64,000 bases of DNA from Methylocapsa acidiphila B2 (GTDB lineage: Bacteria > Pseudomonadota > Alphaproteobacteria > Rhizobiales > Beijerinckiaceae): positions 186,001 through 250,000 of the forward strand of contig NZ_KE386496.1 in the NCBI RefSeq assembly GCF_000427445.1, in the 5' to 3' direction. The translations under genes and the position numbers were made by a program. The notes under the pieces were generated by a model. It was not told where the DNA came from, ran no database searches, and worked only from the letters and a program-made list of their open reading frames with translations. This document shows, in pieces, positions 1 through 8,751 of this stretch (position 1 is its first letter; each line of letters starts with the position of its first letter).

Positions 1-1885
1 CTTCGACGTCGATGGCGACGTAATCGGCGGTCGGAAGAGATTGCTCGTCGAGCTCGCCGCATTGGTCGGCCGCGATATTGCGGGTCCGTAAAAGAATCTT
101 TCCGCCTTTCGGCATGGCGTCGCGCGCGTTGACGATCAGATTGACGATGACTTGCTCGAACTGGTTCAGATCCGCCTTGACGAGCCAAAGATCTCGGCCG
201 TGCCGCAGGTCGAGATCGATCTTCTCGCCGACTAGGCGCCGCATCAGCATTTGCAGATCCGCCAGAACGTCGCCGAGCTGCAAGACCTGAGGCCGCAGGG
301 TCTGCCGGCGGGAGAAGGCGAGCAGCTGACGCACGAGCCCCGCGGCGCGGTTGGCGTTCTGCTTGATCTGCATGATGTCGCGGAAGCTCGGGTCCGTCGG
401 TCGATGATTGGCGAGGAGCAGATCCGAATAGCCGATGATGGCTGTGAGCACATTGTTGAAATCATGCGCGACGCCGCCTGCGAGCTGTCCGATGGCCTGC
501 ATCTTCTGCGACTGCGCATAATTGTCTTGCAGCGTGCGCTGCTCGGTCGTGTCGAGCGCGTAGATCGTCGCTCCGGAGCCGTCGCCTTCGTCTGATCCGG
601 AGATGAAGAGCCGGGCCGAACGCTCGCCGCCGCCGACAAGGGCGGCGTCGACCGGGGGCATGTCGCTCGTCGAATGGCGGGCGGCGGCGAGGGCGGCCTC
701 GAGGGCGGTCCGGTCGCGCTCGAGAACCCCGGCGAAGATCGAGCCGGCGGGCGCGTCGGAAGACGGCGTCCGCGCCTCGGGCATCAGGCGCGCAAAAGCC
801 GCGTTGGCGCGAATGAATCGTCCCTCTCGGTCGACGATTGCGATCGCCATCGGCGTCGAGTTGAAGAATCGCGTGAAGCGGAGTTCGGCCGCGCGCGAAG
901 TCTCGGCCGGCTCCTTGTCTTGGGCGCGATCGAGGACGAGGGTGCGCGAAGGGCCGGCCGCGCCGTCCTGTCCAAAAGCGACGCGGTGGAGCAAGCGGGC
1001 GGGCAAGCTTTGGCCGTTGCGGCGCTTCAGGTCGATGTCGAGGCGCTCTGTGCGCACCTCGCCGGCGGCGCCTGCGATTGGAGTCAGGAGCGAAGCGCCG
1101 TCGCCGGCCATGAAATCGGCCAGCGCGAGCCCGCCCGAGCCGACCTGGGCGAGATCGTAGTCGAGCCAACCCGCTAGCGTCGCGTTCATATAGGAGACGG
1201 AGCCTTCCCGATCGCTCGAAAAAAAGCCGGCCGGGGCATAATCGAGAAAATCGATCGCGTGCTGCAATTCCTGAAAGACGTTTTCCTGCCTCTCCCTTTC
1301 GCGAGTCACGTCGGCGACGGTCCAGAGAACCGCGCGCCCGCGCTCGAAAGCCAGCGGCCTCACCTTGATCTTGTACCAGCCGACGCGCCCCTCGCCGTCG
1401 AGCGCGGGAGAGAGGCGCAGCTCCTCCACGTGGCGCCTCCCGTCGCGGGCGGCTTGAGCAAGCCTGTACACGGCTTCCGAAACTTCCGGCGTTCCAGAGA
1501 AGAGCCGCTCGACGGTGCGCAAATCGGCTTGGCTCTGCGCGCCGGCGAGCCGCATATAGCTCGGATTGGCGTAAAGGACGGCGCCTGATCCATCGACTGC
1601 GATCAGTCCCTCCGGATCGTCGTCGCAGACGAGTTTCGTGAGGTCGTTTTTCGTCGACTGGCCGACGAGTTGAAGAAAACCGGCGGCGATGGCGAAGAGA
1701 GCGCATATGCCGATAATCGCGAGAATGGCGAGCAGCCCGAGCACGAGCGTCGCCGCTTGGTCTTTCGGCAGGACAGAAAAAGCCGCCGCCGCGCCGGACA
1801 TAACGAGAGCGAGAGCCAGGACCAGACCAGGGCTGCCGAGCCTCTCGCTTCGGTCGATCGCAATGGAATTCAACGGGTCGCTCAT
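1..1885 (-). CDS. cckA: Hybrid sensor histidine kinase CckA, 3' end outside window
   Basis: Cell-cycle kinase of alphaproteobacteria; in the family it phosphorylates ChpT and through it CtrA and CpdR. Reading from the ATG at 1885, two hydrophobic segments (about residues 20-41 and 46-66) anchor it in the inner membrane. A long PAS-type region follows, then the H-box GGVAHDFNNVLTAIIGYSD with the phospho-accepting His474. Next come the conserved stretch LLAFSRRQTLRPQ and the start of the ATPase domain with the N-box VNLIVNARDAMP. The reading frame runs off the left edge, so the rest of the ATPase domain and the receiver domain are outside. A longer overlapping reverse frame (462-2111) is arginine-rich and is not the gene. 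Identity is strong because the H-box and the following 60 residues follow the CckA pattern closely; the exact start is likely but not proven. Confidence 0.9.
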   Translation of the reverse strand, partial: MSDPLNSIAIDRSERLGSPGLVLALALVMSGAAAAFSVLPKDQAATLVLGLLAILAIIGICALFAIAAGFLQLVGQSTKNDLTKLVCDDDPEGLIAVDGSGAVLYANPSYMRLAGAQSQADLRTVERLFSGTPEVSEAVYRLAQAARDGRRHVEELRLSPALDGEGRVGWYKIKVRPLAFERGRAVLWTVADVTRERERQENVFQELQHAIDFLDYAPAGFFSSDREGSVSYMNATLAGWLDYDLAQVGSGGLALADFMAGDGASLLTPIAGAAGEVRTERLDIDLKRRNGQSLPARLLHRVAFGQDGAAGPSRTLVLDRAQDKEPAETSRAAELRFTRFFNSTPMAIAIVDREGRFIRANAAFARLMPEARTPSSDAPAGSIFAGVLERDRTALEAALAAARHSTSDMPPVDAALVGGGERSARLFISGSDEGDGSGATIYALDTTEQRTLQDNYAQSQKMQAIGQLAGGVAHDFNNVLTAIIGYSDLLLANHRPTDPSFRDIMQIKQNANRAAGLVRQLLAFSRRQTLRPQVLQLGDVLADLQMLMRRLVGEKIDLDLRHGRDLWLVKADLNQFEQVIVNLIVNARDAMPKGGKILLRTRNIAADQCGELDEQSLPTADYVAIDVE

Positions 1886-2145
1886 CGAAAGTCACCTTGG
1901 CGAAAGCGCTGGCGAGATCGGCTGGCTCGCGATGTCGTGAAAATGCAGCGCCGGCGAAGTCTTTGCAAGAATGTGTAAAAAAACGTCGAAGCCGATGGCC
2001 GCCCACACTTCGTCGGACGGATCGGCGCTGGATGGTCAACCAATTCGATCCTGGCGCGTTGAGCGAATGTCGACACAAAGGAGCGGCCGACAGTCCTAAG
2101 CCTTGCGTCATGCGGCGCGAGAATCCGATGCCGAGGAATTGAATA

Positions 2146-2421
2146 ATGACAGGTTCAGCGACGATCTGCTTTGCGGCGATCGTGTCTTTGGCCGCGACGA
2201 GCGGCGCTTTTGCGCAAACTTATTATCGTGACGACGTTCCGCCGCCGCGTCCCCTGCCGGCGCAGCCCTATCCCTATCCGGGTTGGACGTGGGAAGGTCG
2301 GTCGGCCGCCGAGCAGGACCGGGCGAACTATGATTGGTCCGGGACGCGTGGGCGCATGGGGCTCGGCGCGAGCCCGATGCACCCTGAAGGCCCAGGCAAT
2401 TTTTCGACGCCTCGGCCATAA
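2146..2421 (+). CDS. Small secreted proline/tyrosine-rich protein
   Basis: A 91-residue protein of unknown function. The first 23 residues form a typical Sec signal peptide, with cleavage predicted after AFA and before QTYY. The mature part is rich in Pro, Tyr, Trp and Gly (PYPYPGWTWEG) and has no cysteine, so it is probably a small periplasmic or surface protein. GAGG lies about 10 bases before the ATG. A strong hairpin starts 9 bases after the stop, consistent with a single-gene transcript. No family is recognised; the reality of the gene rests on the signal peptide, ribosome site and terminator. Confidence 0.6.
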   Translation: MTGSATICFAAIVSLAATSGAFAQTYYRDDVPPPRPLPAQPYPYPGWTWEGRSAAEQDRANYDWSGTRGRMGLGASPMHPEGPGNFSTPRP

Positions 2422-2429
2422 TTCACGAA

Positions 2430-2456
2430 GATTTTGGATCAAGACGATCCAAAATC
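2430..2456. terminator. 11-bp hairpin, TTTTGGATC family
   Basis: Perfect inverted repeat GATTTTGGATC / GATCCAAAATC around the 5-base loop AAGAC, directly after the small secreted gene. The A/T ends of the arms could act as a bidirectional terminator. Sequences of the same design lie at 11228-11254 and 32111-32140. Confidence 0.6.
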
Positions 2457-2696
2457 TCGAAGGCGATAAGGCGCATGTTCTGAGCGGGATACGGACGAAA
2501 TGCCGCTCCCGCTATTTTTTGCGCCGAGCCAGCGATTTTTTCCGCCAGGCCAAGGGCACGGGGGGCCGAATCGGGGCGAATCGAACATTAATCATTTGCG
2601 CACGGCTTCGGCCGAGGCGGCTTGCATCTCGACGAGCGATCGGGGCATGATAAATTTCGCCATCCCTGATCGCGCTTAGTCGAGGTAGCCGCACCA

Positions 2697-3686
2697 ATGC
2701 AGGCCTTGAACGACCTATTGGCGAGCAAAAGCTTGATGTTCGTCGCCTCGGCCCTCGCCGTCTTCATCGCGGCGATCCTGCTCTATTTTCTATTTCGACT
2801 CGCATTCGGCCGCAGGCTCCGCTTGCCCGGAAACGGTCGAGGCCGGCTCCCCCGGCTCGGCGTCGTCGACGCCTTCGATCTCGATCGGCAGCGCCAGCTC
2901 GTCATCGTGAGGCGCGACAATGTCGAGCATCTCATCATGATCGGCGGTCCCAATGATCTCGTGATCGAGTCGCAAATCATTCGCGCAGAGGCGCGCGAGC
3001 CGCGGATTCGCGATAAGGAGCCGAGGGAGGCGATGCAGGCGCCGCCCAGCGCGGCGTGGCCCCCGGAACTCGACGCCGCCTTGCGGCAGCCGCCTCTTCC
3101 GCCATCTGCGCCCACGCCCATGCCCTCGTCTGCGCCCATGCCGGCAGGACCGGGGCCTTTGCGCAAGCCCCCGGTCTCGTCTGCGCCCGCCGCCGTCGAG
3201 CCCCAGTCCGCGACGTCCATGGCCGAGGCGTCGTCGTCCCTGACTTCGCCGCCGCGATCGCCTGTTTTTCCCTTGCCGCCGAGGCGTCCAGCCCCGGCTT
3301 TCGCGCCGAGGCAGCCCCCCGCGCCGCTCGGGCGCCTCGACCAGGCGCAGCGGGAAAAGGCGGAAGGGGGGGCTAGCGCGCAAAGCATATTTCCGCGTGC
3401 GCCGCTGGCGACCCCTTTCCTGCGGTCTGCGCCGCCCAGATCCGAGCCGGAAGGCGGCGCCGCCAAGCTATCGCCTACGAAAGTCGCCGATATGACGGTC
3501 GCCGGCTCGCCAGCGGCGGGTTCGGAACCGGAGGTCGCCGAAATAGACCCGCCTGAAACTGCGCCGTCGCAGACCATCGCCGCGCCGCTGGTCGCCTCGA
3601 GCGCGCCGGACGCTGCGAACGCGGATCCGTTGGATTCCATAGAGGAAGAGATGGCCAAGCTACTCGGGCGTAGCCCGGCGAATTGA
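2697..3686 (+). CDS. FliO-like flagellar biosynthesis membrane protein with long Pro-rich tail
   Basis: 329 residues. One transmembrane helix (about 13-36) is followed by a short basic stretch and a compact cytoplasmic segment, DRQRQLVIVRRDNVEHLIMIGG, then PNDLVIES. That segment is the signature of alphaproteobacterial FliO-like proteins, which help assemble the FliP/Q/R export gate. Residues from about 110 to 320 are low-complexity Pro/Ala/Ser sequence, and the extreme C-terminus is acidic (SIEEEMAKLLG). The gene stands alone, 43 kb from the motility block of this window. FliO assignment is by motif; a non-flagellar protein sharing the domain cannot be excluded. The ATG at 2697 places the membrane helix at the usual distance from the N-terminus. 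Confidence 0.6.
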   Translation: MQALNDLLASKSLMFVASALAVFIAAILLYFLFRLAFGRRLRLPGNGRGRLPRLGVVDAFDLDRQRQLVIVRRDNVEHLIMIGGPNDLVIESQIIRAEAREPRIRDKEPREAMQAPPSAAWPPELDAALRQPPLPPSAPTPMPSSAPMPAGPGPLRKPPVSSAPAAVEPQSATSMAEASSSLTSPPRSPVFPLPPRRPAPAFAPRQPPAPLGRLDQAQREKAEGGASAQSIFPRAPLATPFLRSAPPRSEPEGGAAKLSPTKVADMTVAGSPAAGSEPEVAEIDPPETAPSQTIAAPLVASSAPDAANADPLDSIEEEMAKLLGRSPAN

Positions 3687-3915
3687 AACTCGCACGTCCA
3701 AGTCCTCCGAGTGCAGAGCGAAAGCGCCGGAGGGTTGGGCGAAGACCGATCGGGGCCGGTGTGGATTTATGAATGGAGCCAAGCCCGGCGCCTAAAAGCA
3801 AGAGCTGGGCGTTCGCGACTGGGAGCGCGAGGAAATCACTCGATTAGACAATTTTGAATGCGCCGGCGCCGAAATTGGGCGAAGCGCTCCCTTACAGGCG
3901 AGTCTTTCCTTATTT

Positions 3916-4335
3916 TTAGTCGTCGCGATAGACCCGCTCGCGCCTCTCGTGGCGTTCCTGCGCCTCGACCGACAATGTCGCGATCGGCCGCGCATCGAGG
4001 CGCTTCAAGGAAATCGGCTCGCCTGTTTCCTCGCAATAGCCATAGGTGCCATCGTCGAGACGCCCGAGAGCGGCGTCGATCTTGGCGATCAGCTTGCGTT
4101 GGCGGTCACGGGCGCGCAACTCGATCGCTCGATCCGCTTCTGACGACGCCCGATCGGCCAGATCCGAATGATTTTCGCTTTCGCTCTGCAGAACAATCAG
4201 GGTTTCTTTGGCCTCGCGCAGAATGTCTTCTTTCCAATCCAGCAGCTTTTTCCGAAAATATTCGCGCTGCCGATCGTTCATGAAATCTTCGTCTTCAGAA
4301 GGCTTGTAATTATCGTTCATTAGTTCGGTAGGCAC
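3916..4335 (-). CDS. dksA: RNA polymerase-binding transcription factor DksA
   Basis: Binds the RNA polymerase secondary channel and, with ppGpp, retunes transcription under starvation. The protein has the coiled-coil segment (DRQREYFRKKLLDWKEDIL and on) and the C-terminal globular motif YGYCEETGEPISLKRLDARP. Only the first of the four zinc cysteines of E. coli DksA is present; the others are Thr, Ser and Ala. That is usual for the alphaproteobacterial branch and suggests a fold that does not need zinc. Start choice: a GTG at 4335 is preceded by GGGGAG eight bases upstream, a much better ribosome site than that of the ATG at 4320, so the 139-residue form is preferred. The gene is monocistronic. 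Confidence 0.9.
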   Translation of the reverse strand: MPTELMNDNYKPSEDEDFMNDRQREYFRKKLLDWKEDILREAKETLIVLQSESENHSDLADRASSEADRAIELRARDRQRKLIAKIDAALGRLDDGTYGYCEETGEPISLKRLDARPIATLSVEAQERHERRERVYRDD

Positions 4336-4594
4336 TTGCGAGTCTCCCCAAACCCAAAACGGAGCCCTTATAGCCTTTACTTCGTCTACAGACAATAAAA
4401 TGTCGAGCAAACAGGAAGGCGCGGCAGATCTGTCCACTAAATGGGAAATGCCCGCCTGCTGAATTTTCGCGAAACCATGAAGCGATTCGCTACGAAACGT
4501 CGTTCGGCGGACACGGAATGCGTTGAACCACCGTCCGGCAGCGCCTTGAAAAGAAATATTTGCAATCTCGGAGCTATCTCGAACGCCGCCGGAC

Positions 4595-5815
4595 TCACCC
4601 CTCGACGTTCATGGCTTTGCGTAAATTTGCGGCGACCTTGTCGAGAAAACCCGTGGTCGACAGCCAAGGCTGGTCGGCGCCGACGAGAAGCGCGAGATCC
4701 TTGGTCATGAAGCCGTCCTCGACGGTCGCGACGCAGACCTTTTCCAGCGTTTGCGCGAATTTTGCGAGATCGGCGTTGAAATCGAGCTTGGCGCGATGCG
4801 CGAGGCCACGGGTCCAGGCGAAAATCGAGGCGATCGAATTGGTCGACGTGTCCTTGCCCTTTTGATGCTCGCGGTAATGGCGCGTCACGGTCCCATGCGC
4901 GGCCTCGGCCTCGACAGTTTTTCCGTCCGGGCTCATCAAGACCGACGTCATCAGGCCGAGAGAGCCGAACCCCTGGGCCACCGTGTCCGACTGAACGTCG
5001 CCATCGTAATTCTTGCAGGCCCAGACATAGCCGCCGGACCATTTGAGCGAAGAGGCGACCATGTCGTCGATGAGGCGATGCTGATAGGTCAGGCCGGCGG
5101 CGCGAAAGGCTTCCGCGAATTCGCTTTCGAAGACTTCCTGGAAAAGATCCTTGAAGCGGCCGTCATAGCTCTTGAGGATCGTGTTCTTCGTCGACAGATA
5201 GACCGGATAGTGCCGGTTCAGCCCGTAATTCATCGAGGCGCGAGCGAAATCCCGAATGGAATCGTCTAAATTATACATCGTCATTGCGACGCCGGAGCCC
5301 GGATATTTATAGACCTCCTTTTCGATGACCGTTCCGTCTTCACCCTCGAACTTGACGGTCAACCGTCCTTTGCCAGGAACCTTGAAGTCGGTGGCGGAAT
5401 ATTGATCGCCGAACGCATGGCGGCCGATCACGATCGGATTGGTCCAGCCTGGCACGAGGCGCGGCACGTTTTGGCAGATGATGGGCTCGCGGAAGATCAC
5501 GCCGCCGAGAATGTTGCGGATCGTTCCATTCGGCGATTTCCACATTTGCTTCAGCTTGAACTCTTCGACCCGCGCCTCGTCCGGCGTGATCGTCGCGCAT
5601 TTGACGCCGACGCCCCATTTCTTAATGGCGTTCGCGGCCTCTACCGTCACCCGGTCGGCGGTCGCGTCCCGGTTCTCGATCGAGAGGTCGTAATATTCGA
5701 GATCGAGGTCGAGATAGGGATGAATGAGCTTGTCGCGGATGTCATGCCAGATGATCCGGGTCATCTCGTCGCCGTCGAGTTCGACGATAGGACTATCGAC
5801 CTTGATCTTGCTCAT
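4595..5815 (-). CDS. icd: NADP-dependent isocitrate dehydrogenase
   Basis: TCA-cycle enzyme converting isocitrate to 2-oxoglutarate and CO2 with NADPH formation. The 406-residue protein begins [20 protein letters not shown], typical of the eukaryote-like (type II) homodimeric NADP-IDH common in alphaproteobacteria. It carries the metal/substrate segments [11 protein letters not shown] and [19 protein letters not shown] and ends on a lysine-rich helix. An in-frame extension to 5911 lacks family similarity, so the ATG at 5815 is taken. It stands alone between dksA and an unknown membrane protein, all on the minus strand. Confidence 0.95.
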   Translation of the reverse strand: MSKIKVDSPIVELDGDEMTRIIWHDIRDKLIHPYLDLDLEYYDLSIENRDATADRVTVEAANAIKKWGVGVKCATITPDEARVEEFKLKQMWKSPNGTIRNILGGVIFREPIICQNVPRLVPGWTNPIVIGRHAFGDQYSATDFKVPGKGRLTVKFEGEDGTVIEKEVYKYPGSGVAMTMYNLDDSIRDFARASMNYGLNRHYPVYLSTKNTILKSYDGRFKDLFQEVFESEFAEAFRAAGLTYQHRLIDDMVASSLKWSGGYVWACKNYDGDVQSDTVAQGFGSLGLMTSVLMSPDGKTVEAEAAHGTVTRHYREHQKGKDTSTNSIASIFAWTRGLAHRAKLDFNADLAKFAQTLEKVCVATVEDGFMTKDLALLVGADQPWLSTTGFLDKVAANLRKAMNVEG

Positions 5816-6142
5816 TCTTGGGGCCCTTGAAATTTCAGCGGAAGCGAGAGAATTCTTTAGCGCATGCGCTCGAGAAAGTTGCGTGACTTTTTGGCCTCGG
5901 CGACCCCGCACGTCGAGAGGGGATCCGCGCGGCCGAATGCGAGCGTCTTAGAACGCCGAAAGGCTCGATCGCAATGGGTTCCGCGATTGGCGGCGTCCGG
6001 TCCCGCACTGAGCCGTGCGAGCGGTCGAGCCGCTCCCCGCGGGGAGCGCAAAAGAAACCGTTGAAAGAAAACGTCGAATGAACTGGGCGCCGATCAAAGG
6101 TCCCTTGGCGACAGGTCGGCGGGATCAGCCGCGGCGGCCGAT

Positions 6143-6880
6143 TCATTTCCCGGTTCCGGCGCGCAGGGATTGCGCGACTGCCGGATCGACGTCGCCGACG
6201 AGGGAATCGAGAATCGCCTGATTTTGGGGGGGCGCATTGCGATAGGCGGCGACCAAAGCGGCTTTGCGACGCGGCTGATAAGTGAGGATCTTACGAATCT
6301 CGTTTTTGACGGCAATTTGCACGTCCTTGTCCGCCAAGGCGTTCGACGTGGCGGCGCGCTCGAGGCGCATGTCGGCGAGGCTCGATTCATTCGGAGCCGT
6401 GAGATAGGCGTTTTCGAGGAAAGAAACGCCGCCGTCGTTCGCTTGCCCGCCGGGAAGGTTCGCTAGCAAGAGCCAGGCTGCGCCGTTGATGGGGGAATAG
6501 GCGAGCGCCGTTTCGGCCCGCGATCTCGTCAGTTCGATGCGGGCGGCGTTGGCGGGCGTGAGAGCGGCGGCCCGATCGAGCCACATAAGGCTCGAATCGG
6601 CGAAGGCGGCGTCCGCCCAGAGGTCTCCTCTGATCCCGCCAAGGTAAGCAGCGAGCAAGGCGCTCAATCGATGATCTCCGGCCGCCGCGGCGCTGGCCTT
6701 GTCGTGCGCGAGGCCGGCTGCTTTAGGACGCAATAGCTCAGGCAGGAGGAGCCATAGGCCGCTGAGCGCGACTAGGACTCCGAAGGCGAGCAGCGCCTTG
6801 CGGACGGAGGCCGCCGCCGAGGAGATAGCCGGCGCCGGCGCTTTTTGGTAAGACGCCGAGTGCAAAGGGGGGCTCACCAT
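6143..6880 (-). CDS. Membrane-anchored alpha-helical protein of unknown function
   Basis: 245 residues: a short cytoplasmic N-terminus, one hydrophobic helix at about 28-49 (ALLAFGVLVALSGLWLLLPEL), then a soluble, alanine-rich, all-helical region. The middle part (LDRAAALTPANAARIELTRS and following) reads like tetratricopeptide-type helical hairpins, so a periplasmic scaffold role is possible. No enzyme motif is visible. It could be linked to polysaccharide export, where small membrane-anchored helical proteins are frequent, but the neighbours (icd, metallophosphatase) give no support. Codon use matches the host genes, so it is probably a real, vertically inherited gene. Confidence 0.6.
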   Translation of the reverse strand: MVSPPLHSASYQKAPAPAISSAAASVRKALLAFGVLVALSGLWLLLPELLRPKAAGLAHDKASAAAAGDHRLSALLAAYLGGIRGDLWADAAFADSSLMWLDRAAALTPANAARIELTRSRAETALAYSPINGAAWLLLANLPGGQANDGGVSFLENAYLTAPNESSLADMRLERAATSNALADKDVQIAVKNEIRKILTYQPRRKAALVAAYRNAPPQNQAILDSLVGDVDPAVAQSLRAGTGK

Positions 6881-7192
6881 CCTGTATGTCCCTCGATCTT
6901 GCGCCTATGCCTGTCGGCGCTGAAACTAAGTGGAACCGCCCGCTGCGAACTCGTCGCTACTCCAACCTCCAGCCGAGAAAGTCGCGTCGAGCAGGGGGCT
7001 GAAGCAAGACTTGAGGGGCGGGCGGTCATAGGCGAGGAAGGTTGCTCATCGCTACATCCTCAGCGGCGGTCTGTCGAGTTCTGACGCCGCCCGCACCTGT
7101 AAAGGGCAGGAGCCGTGCGCCGCCGCGAATTCGGACACAGACCCTCGACCAGGTCTTAAAACTCACGGGACTTCCTGGCGTTTGAACATGCT
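6881..7192. other. Intergenic, no gene seen
   Basis: About 310 bases between two minus-strand genes. Short frames on both strands lack ribosome sites and family resemblance. It presumably holds the promoter of the membrane-anchored gene (to its left) and the end of the metallophosphatase transcript start region; no clear hairpin or tRNA is seen. Confidence 0.5.
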
Positions 7193-7942
7193 CTAGAGGA
7201 AGCCGATATTGTCGCCCTCGAGCCATAAGCAGGTCAATCGGCCGGTCGCATAGGCTCCTGTATCGATGCCGATGCGGTTTGGCCGCACCTCCGGATCCTT
7301 CGTCGGCGTATGGCCATGCACGATCACTTTCTCAAACGGTTCCTCATGCGCCAAGAAGTCCTCTCTGATCCAAAGCAAATCTTCGTCACGTTGACGCGAC
7401 AACGGCGCGCCGGGCCGCACGCCGGCGTGAACGAAGAAATAATCGCCACAGGTGAAAGACAGGGGGAGCTCGGCGAGAAAGCGACGGTGGCTCGCGGGGA
7501 TCGTCCGTGAAAGCTCTTCCGCAAGCGCGGCCTGCTCCATGGGGCCAGCGTTGATCGAGGGCTTTAGCCCATAGGACAAAAGCGTCGTCAAAGCGCCGAA
7601 GCGGGCCCAATCCTTGAGAATCGCAGGATTTTCGAGAAACTCCACGAGACAGACCTCGTGATTGCCTTTCAAGCAGAGGGTCTGGTGGGTTTCTGCGCGC
7701 CGGATCAGCCGATTGAGCACCCCCGCCGAATCAGGGCCGCGGTCGATATAGTCGCCAAGAAAAACTTCAACCGCGCGTTCGATCGGACGCGCCTCGAGAT
7801 CCTGGTCGATCCGCAGGAAAAGCTGGTCCAGAAGATCGGCGCGGCCATGAATGTCGCCCGTCGCATAGATCCTCAGCCCGTCTGGAACGGCCGGGCGCAC
7901 GGGGTCGGCTGAGCGGAAAAGAGGCGATTTCCACATTAACAC
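7193..7942 (-). CDS. Metallophosphoesterase, PPP-type serine/threonine phosphatase family
   Basis: 249 residues carrying the calcineurin-like motifs in order: GDIHG (Asp30, His32), GDYIDRG (Asp64), KGNHE (Asn94, His95), and the later VHGHT histidines at about residue 208. These bind two metal ions and hydrolyse phosphomonoesters. The spacing and [10 protein letters not shown] place it with bacterial PPP phosphatases (PrpA/ApaH relatives), so substrates may be phosphoproteins or dinucleoside polyphosphates; sequence alone does not decide. There is no signal peptide, so it is cytoplasmic. It appears monocistronic. Confidence 0.8.
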   Translation of the reverse strand: MLMWKSPLFRSADPVRPAVPDGLRIYATGDIHGRADLLDQLFLRIDQDLEARPIERAVEVFLGDYIDRGPDSAGVLNRLIRRAETHQTLCLKGNHEVCLVEFLENPAILKDWARFGALTTLLSYGLKPSINAGPMEQAALAEELSRTIPASHRRFLAELPLSFTCGDYFFVHAGVRPGAPLSRQRDEDLLWIREDFLAHEEPFEKVIVHGHTPTKDPEVRPNRIGIDTGAYATGRLTCLWLEGDNIGFL

Positions 7943-8193
7943 GCCAGTTCATGAAAGCGGCGGATTGCCCCGGCCCGCGCCGGAAGGAGGGCCGTACAGC
8001 CAGCGACGATGAGAAGCAGGACCGATGGCGAACGCCTCGCCGCGGGGTGCGGCCCGGTCGAACGCACGGAACGCTTCCTGTTCCCATTAAACGCGAATCG
8101 GGTCCAGTTCATTTGATCCATAGCGGCGCGATATTCTAATGTTCAGCTTATGGCCGAAGCAATCGGGTAAGAGTCGTAGCGGCGAGGGCGGGC

Positions 8194-8598
8194 TTGAAAG
8201 CGAAGATCAGCATCATCTGTATCGGCGTGCGCGACTTCGAAAAATCGCGGAGTTTTTATCGGGACGGCCTCGGCTTTCCGACCCATAATTATATGATGGG
8301 CGACGATCATGCCATGTTCGCGATGGAAGGCGCTTGGCTTTCGCTCTATCCGCGTGACAAGCTCGCGGCGGATGCAGGGGCGCCTTCCGACGGCGCAGGC
8401 TTTTCCGGCGTCACGTTCGCGCATAACGTAAGCTCGAAGGAGCGGGTGGACCTCCTCTTCACGGAACTCATCGGCGCCGGCGCCAAGCCGATCAAATCGC
8501 CGCAAGACGCCGCTTGGGGCGGCTATCACGCCTATTTCGCCGATCCGGACGGCTATTTGTGGGAGATCGCCTATAATCCGTTCACGGACCTGACCTGA
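8194..8598 (+). CDS. VOC (glyoxalase/bleomycin-resistance) superfamily protein
   Basis: 134 residues in two beta-alpha-beta-beta-beta modules. The first starts ISIICIGVRDFEKSRSFYRDGLGF; the second ends HAYFADPDGYLWEIAYNP, the classic VOC C-terminal signature with the metal-ligand glutamate in LWEIAYNP. Members are metal-dependent isomerases, dioxygenases or small-molecule binding proteins, and the substrate cannot be told. The only suitable start is a TTG at 8194 behind the purine-rich GGCGAGGGCGG. Confidence 0.8.
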   Translation: MKAKISIICIGVRDFEKSRSFYRDGLGFPTHNYMMGDDHAMFAMEGAWLSLYPRDKLAADAGAPSDGAGFSGVTFAHNVSSKERVDLLFTELIGAGAKPIKSPQDAAWGGYHAYFADPDGYLWEIAYNPFTDLT

Positions 8599-8751
8599 CC
8601 CTGACGCAGGTTGGCCATGCGACAGTCTGGGCTCCGACGAACGCCTGCCTCTCGCGTTGTTTTGCTCGGAGTCTGGCGGGCGACCGAACGGCTCGTTCTG
8701 AAGAGTTGGAGTCGGCGAGGCGCGCGGCGAAAACTGCCTAAGTCCGCGGCG

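Noticed and set aside
462-2111. A 549-residue reverse-strand frame overlapping cckA
   Set aside because: It is extremely arginine-rich with no domain pattern, while another reverse frame reads a clear CckA H-box and ATPase domain.
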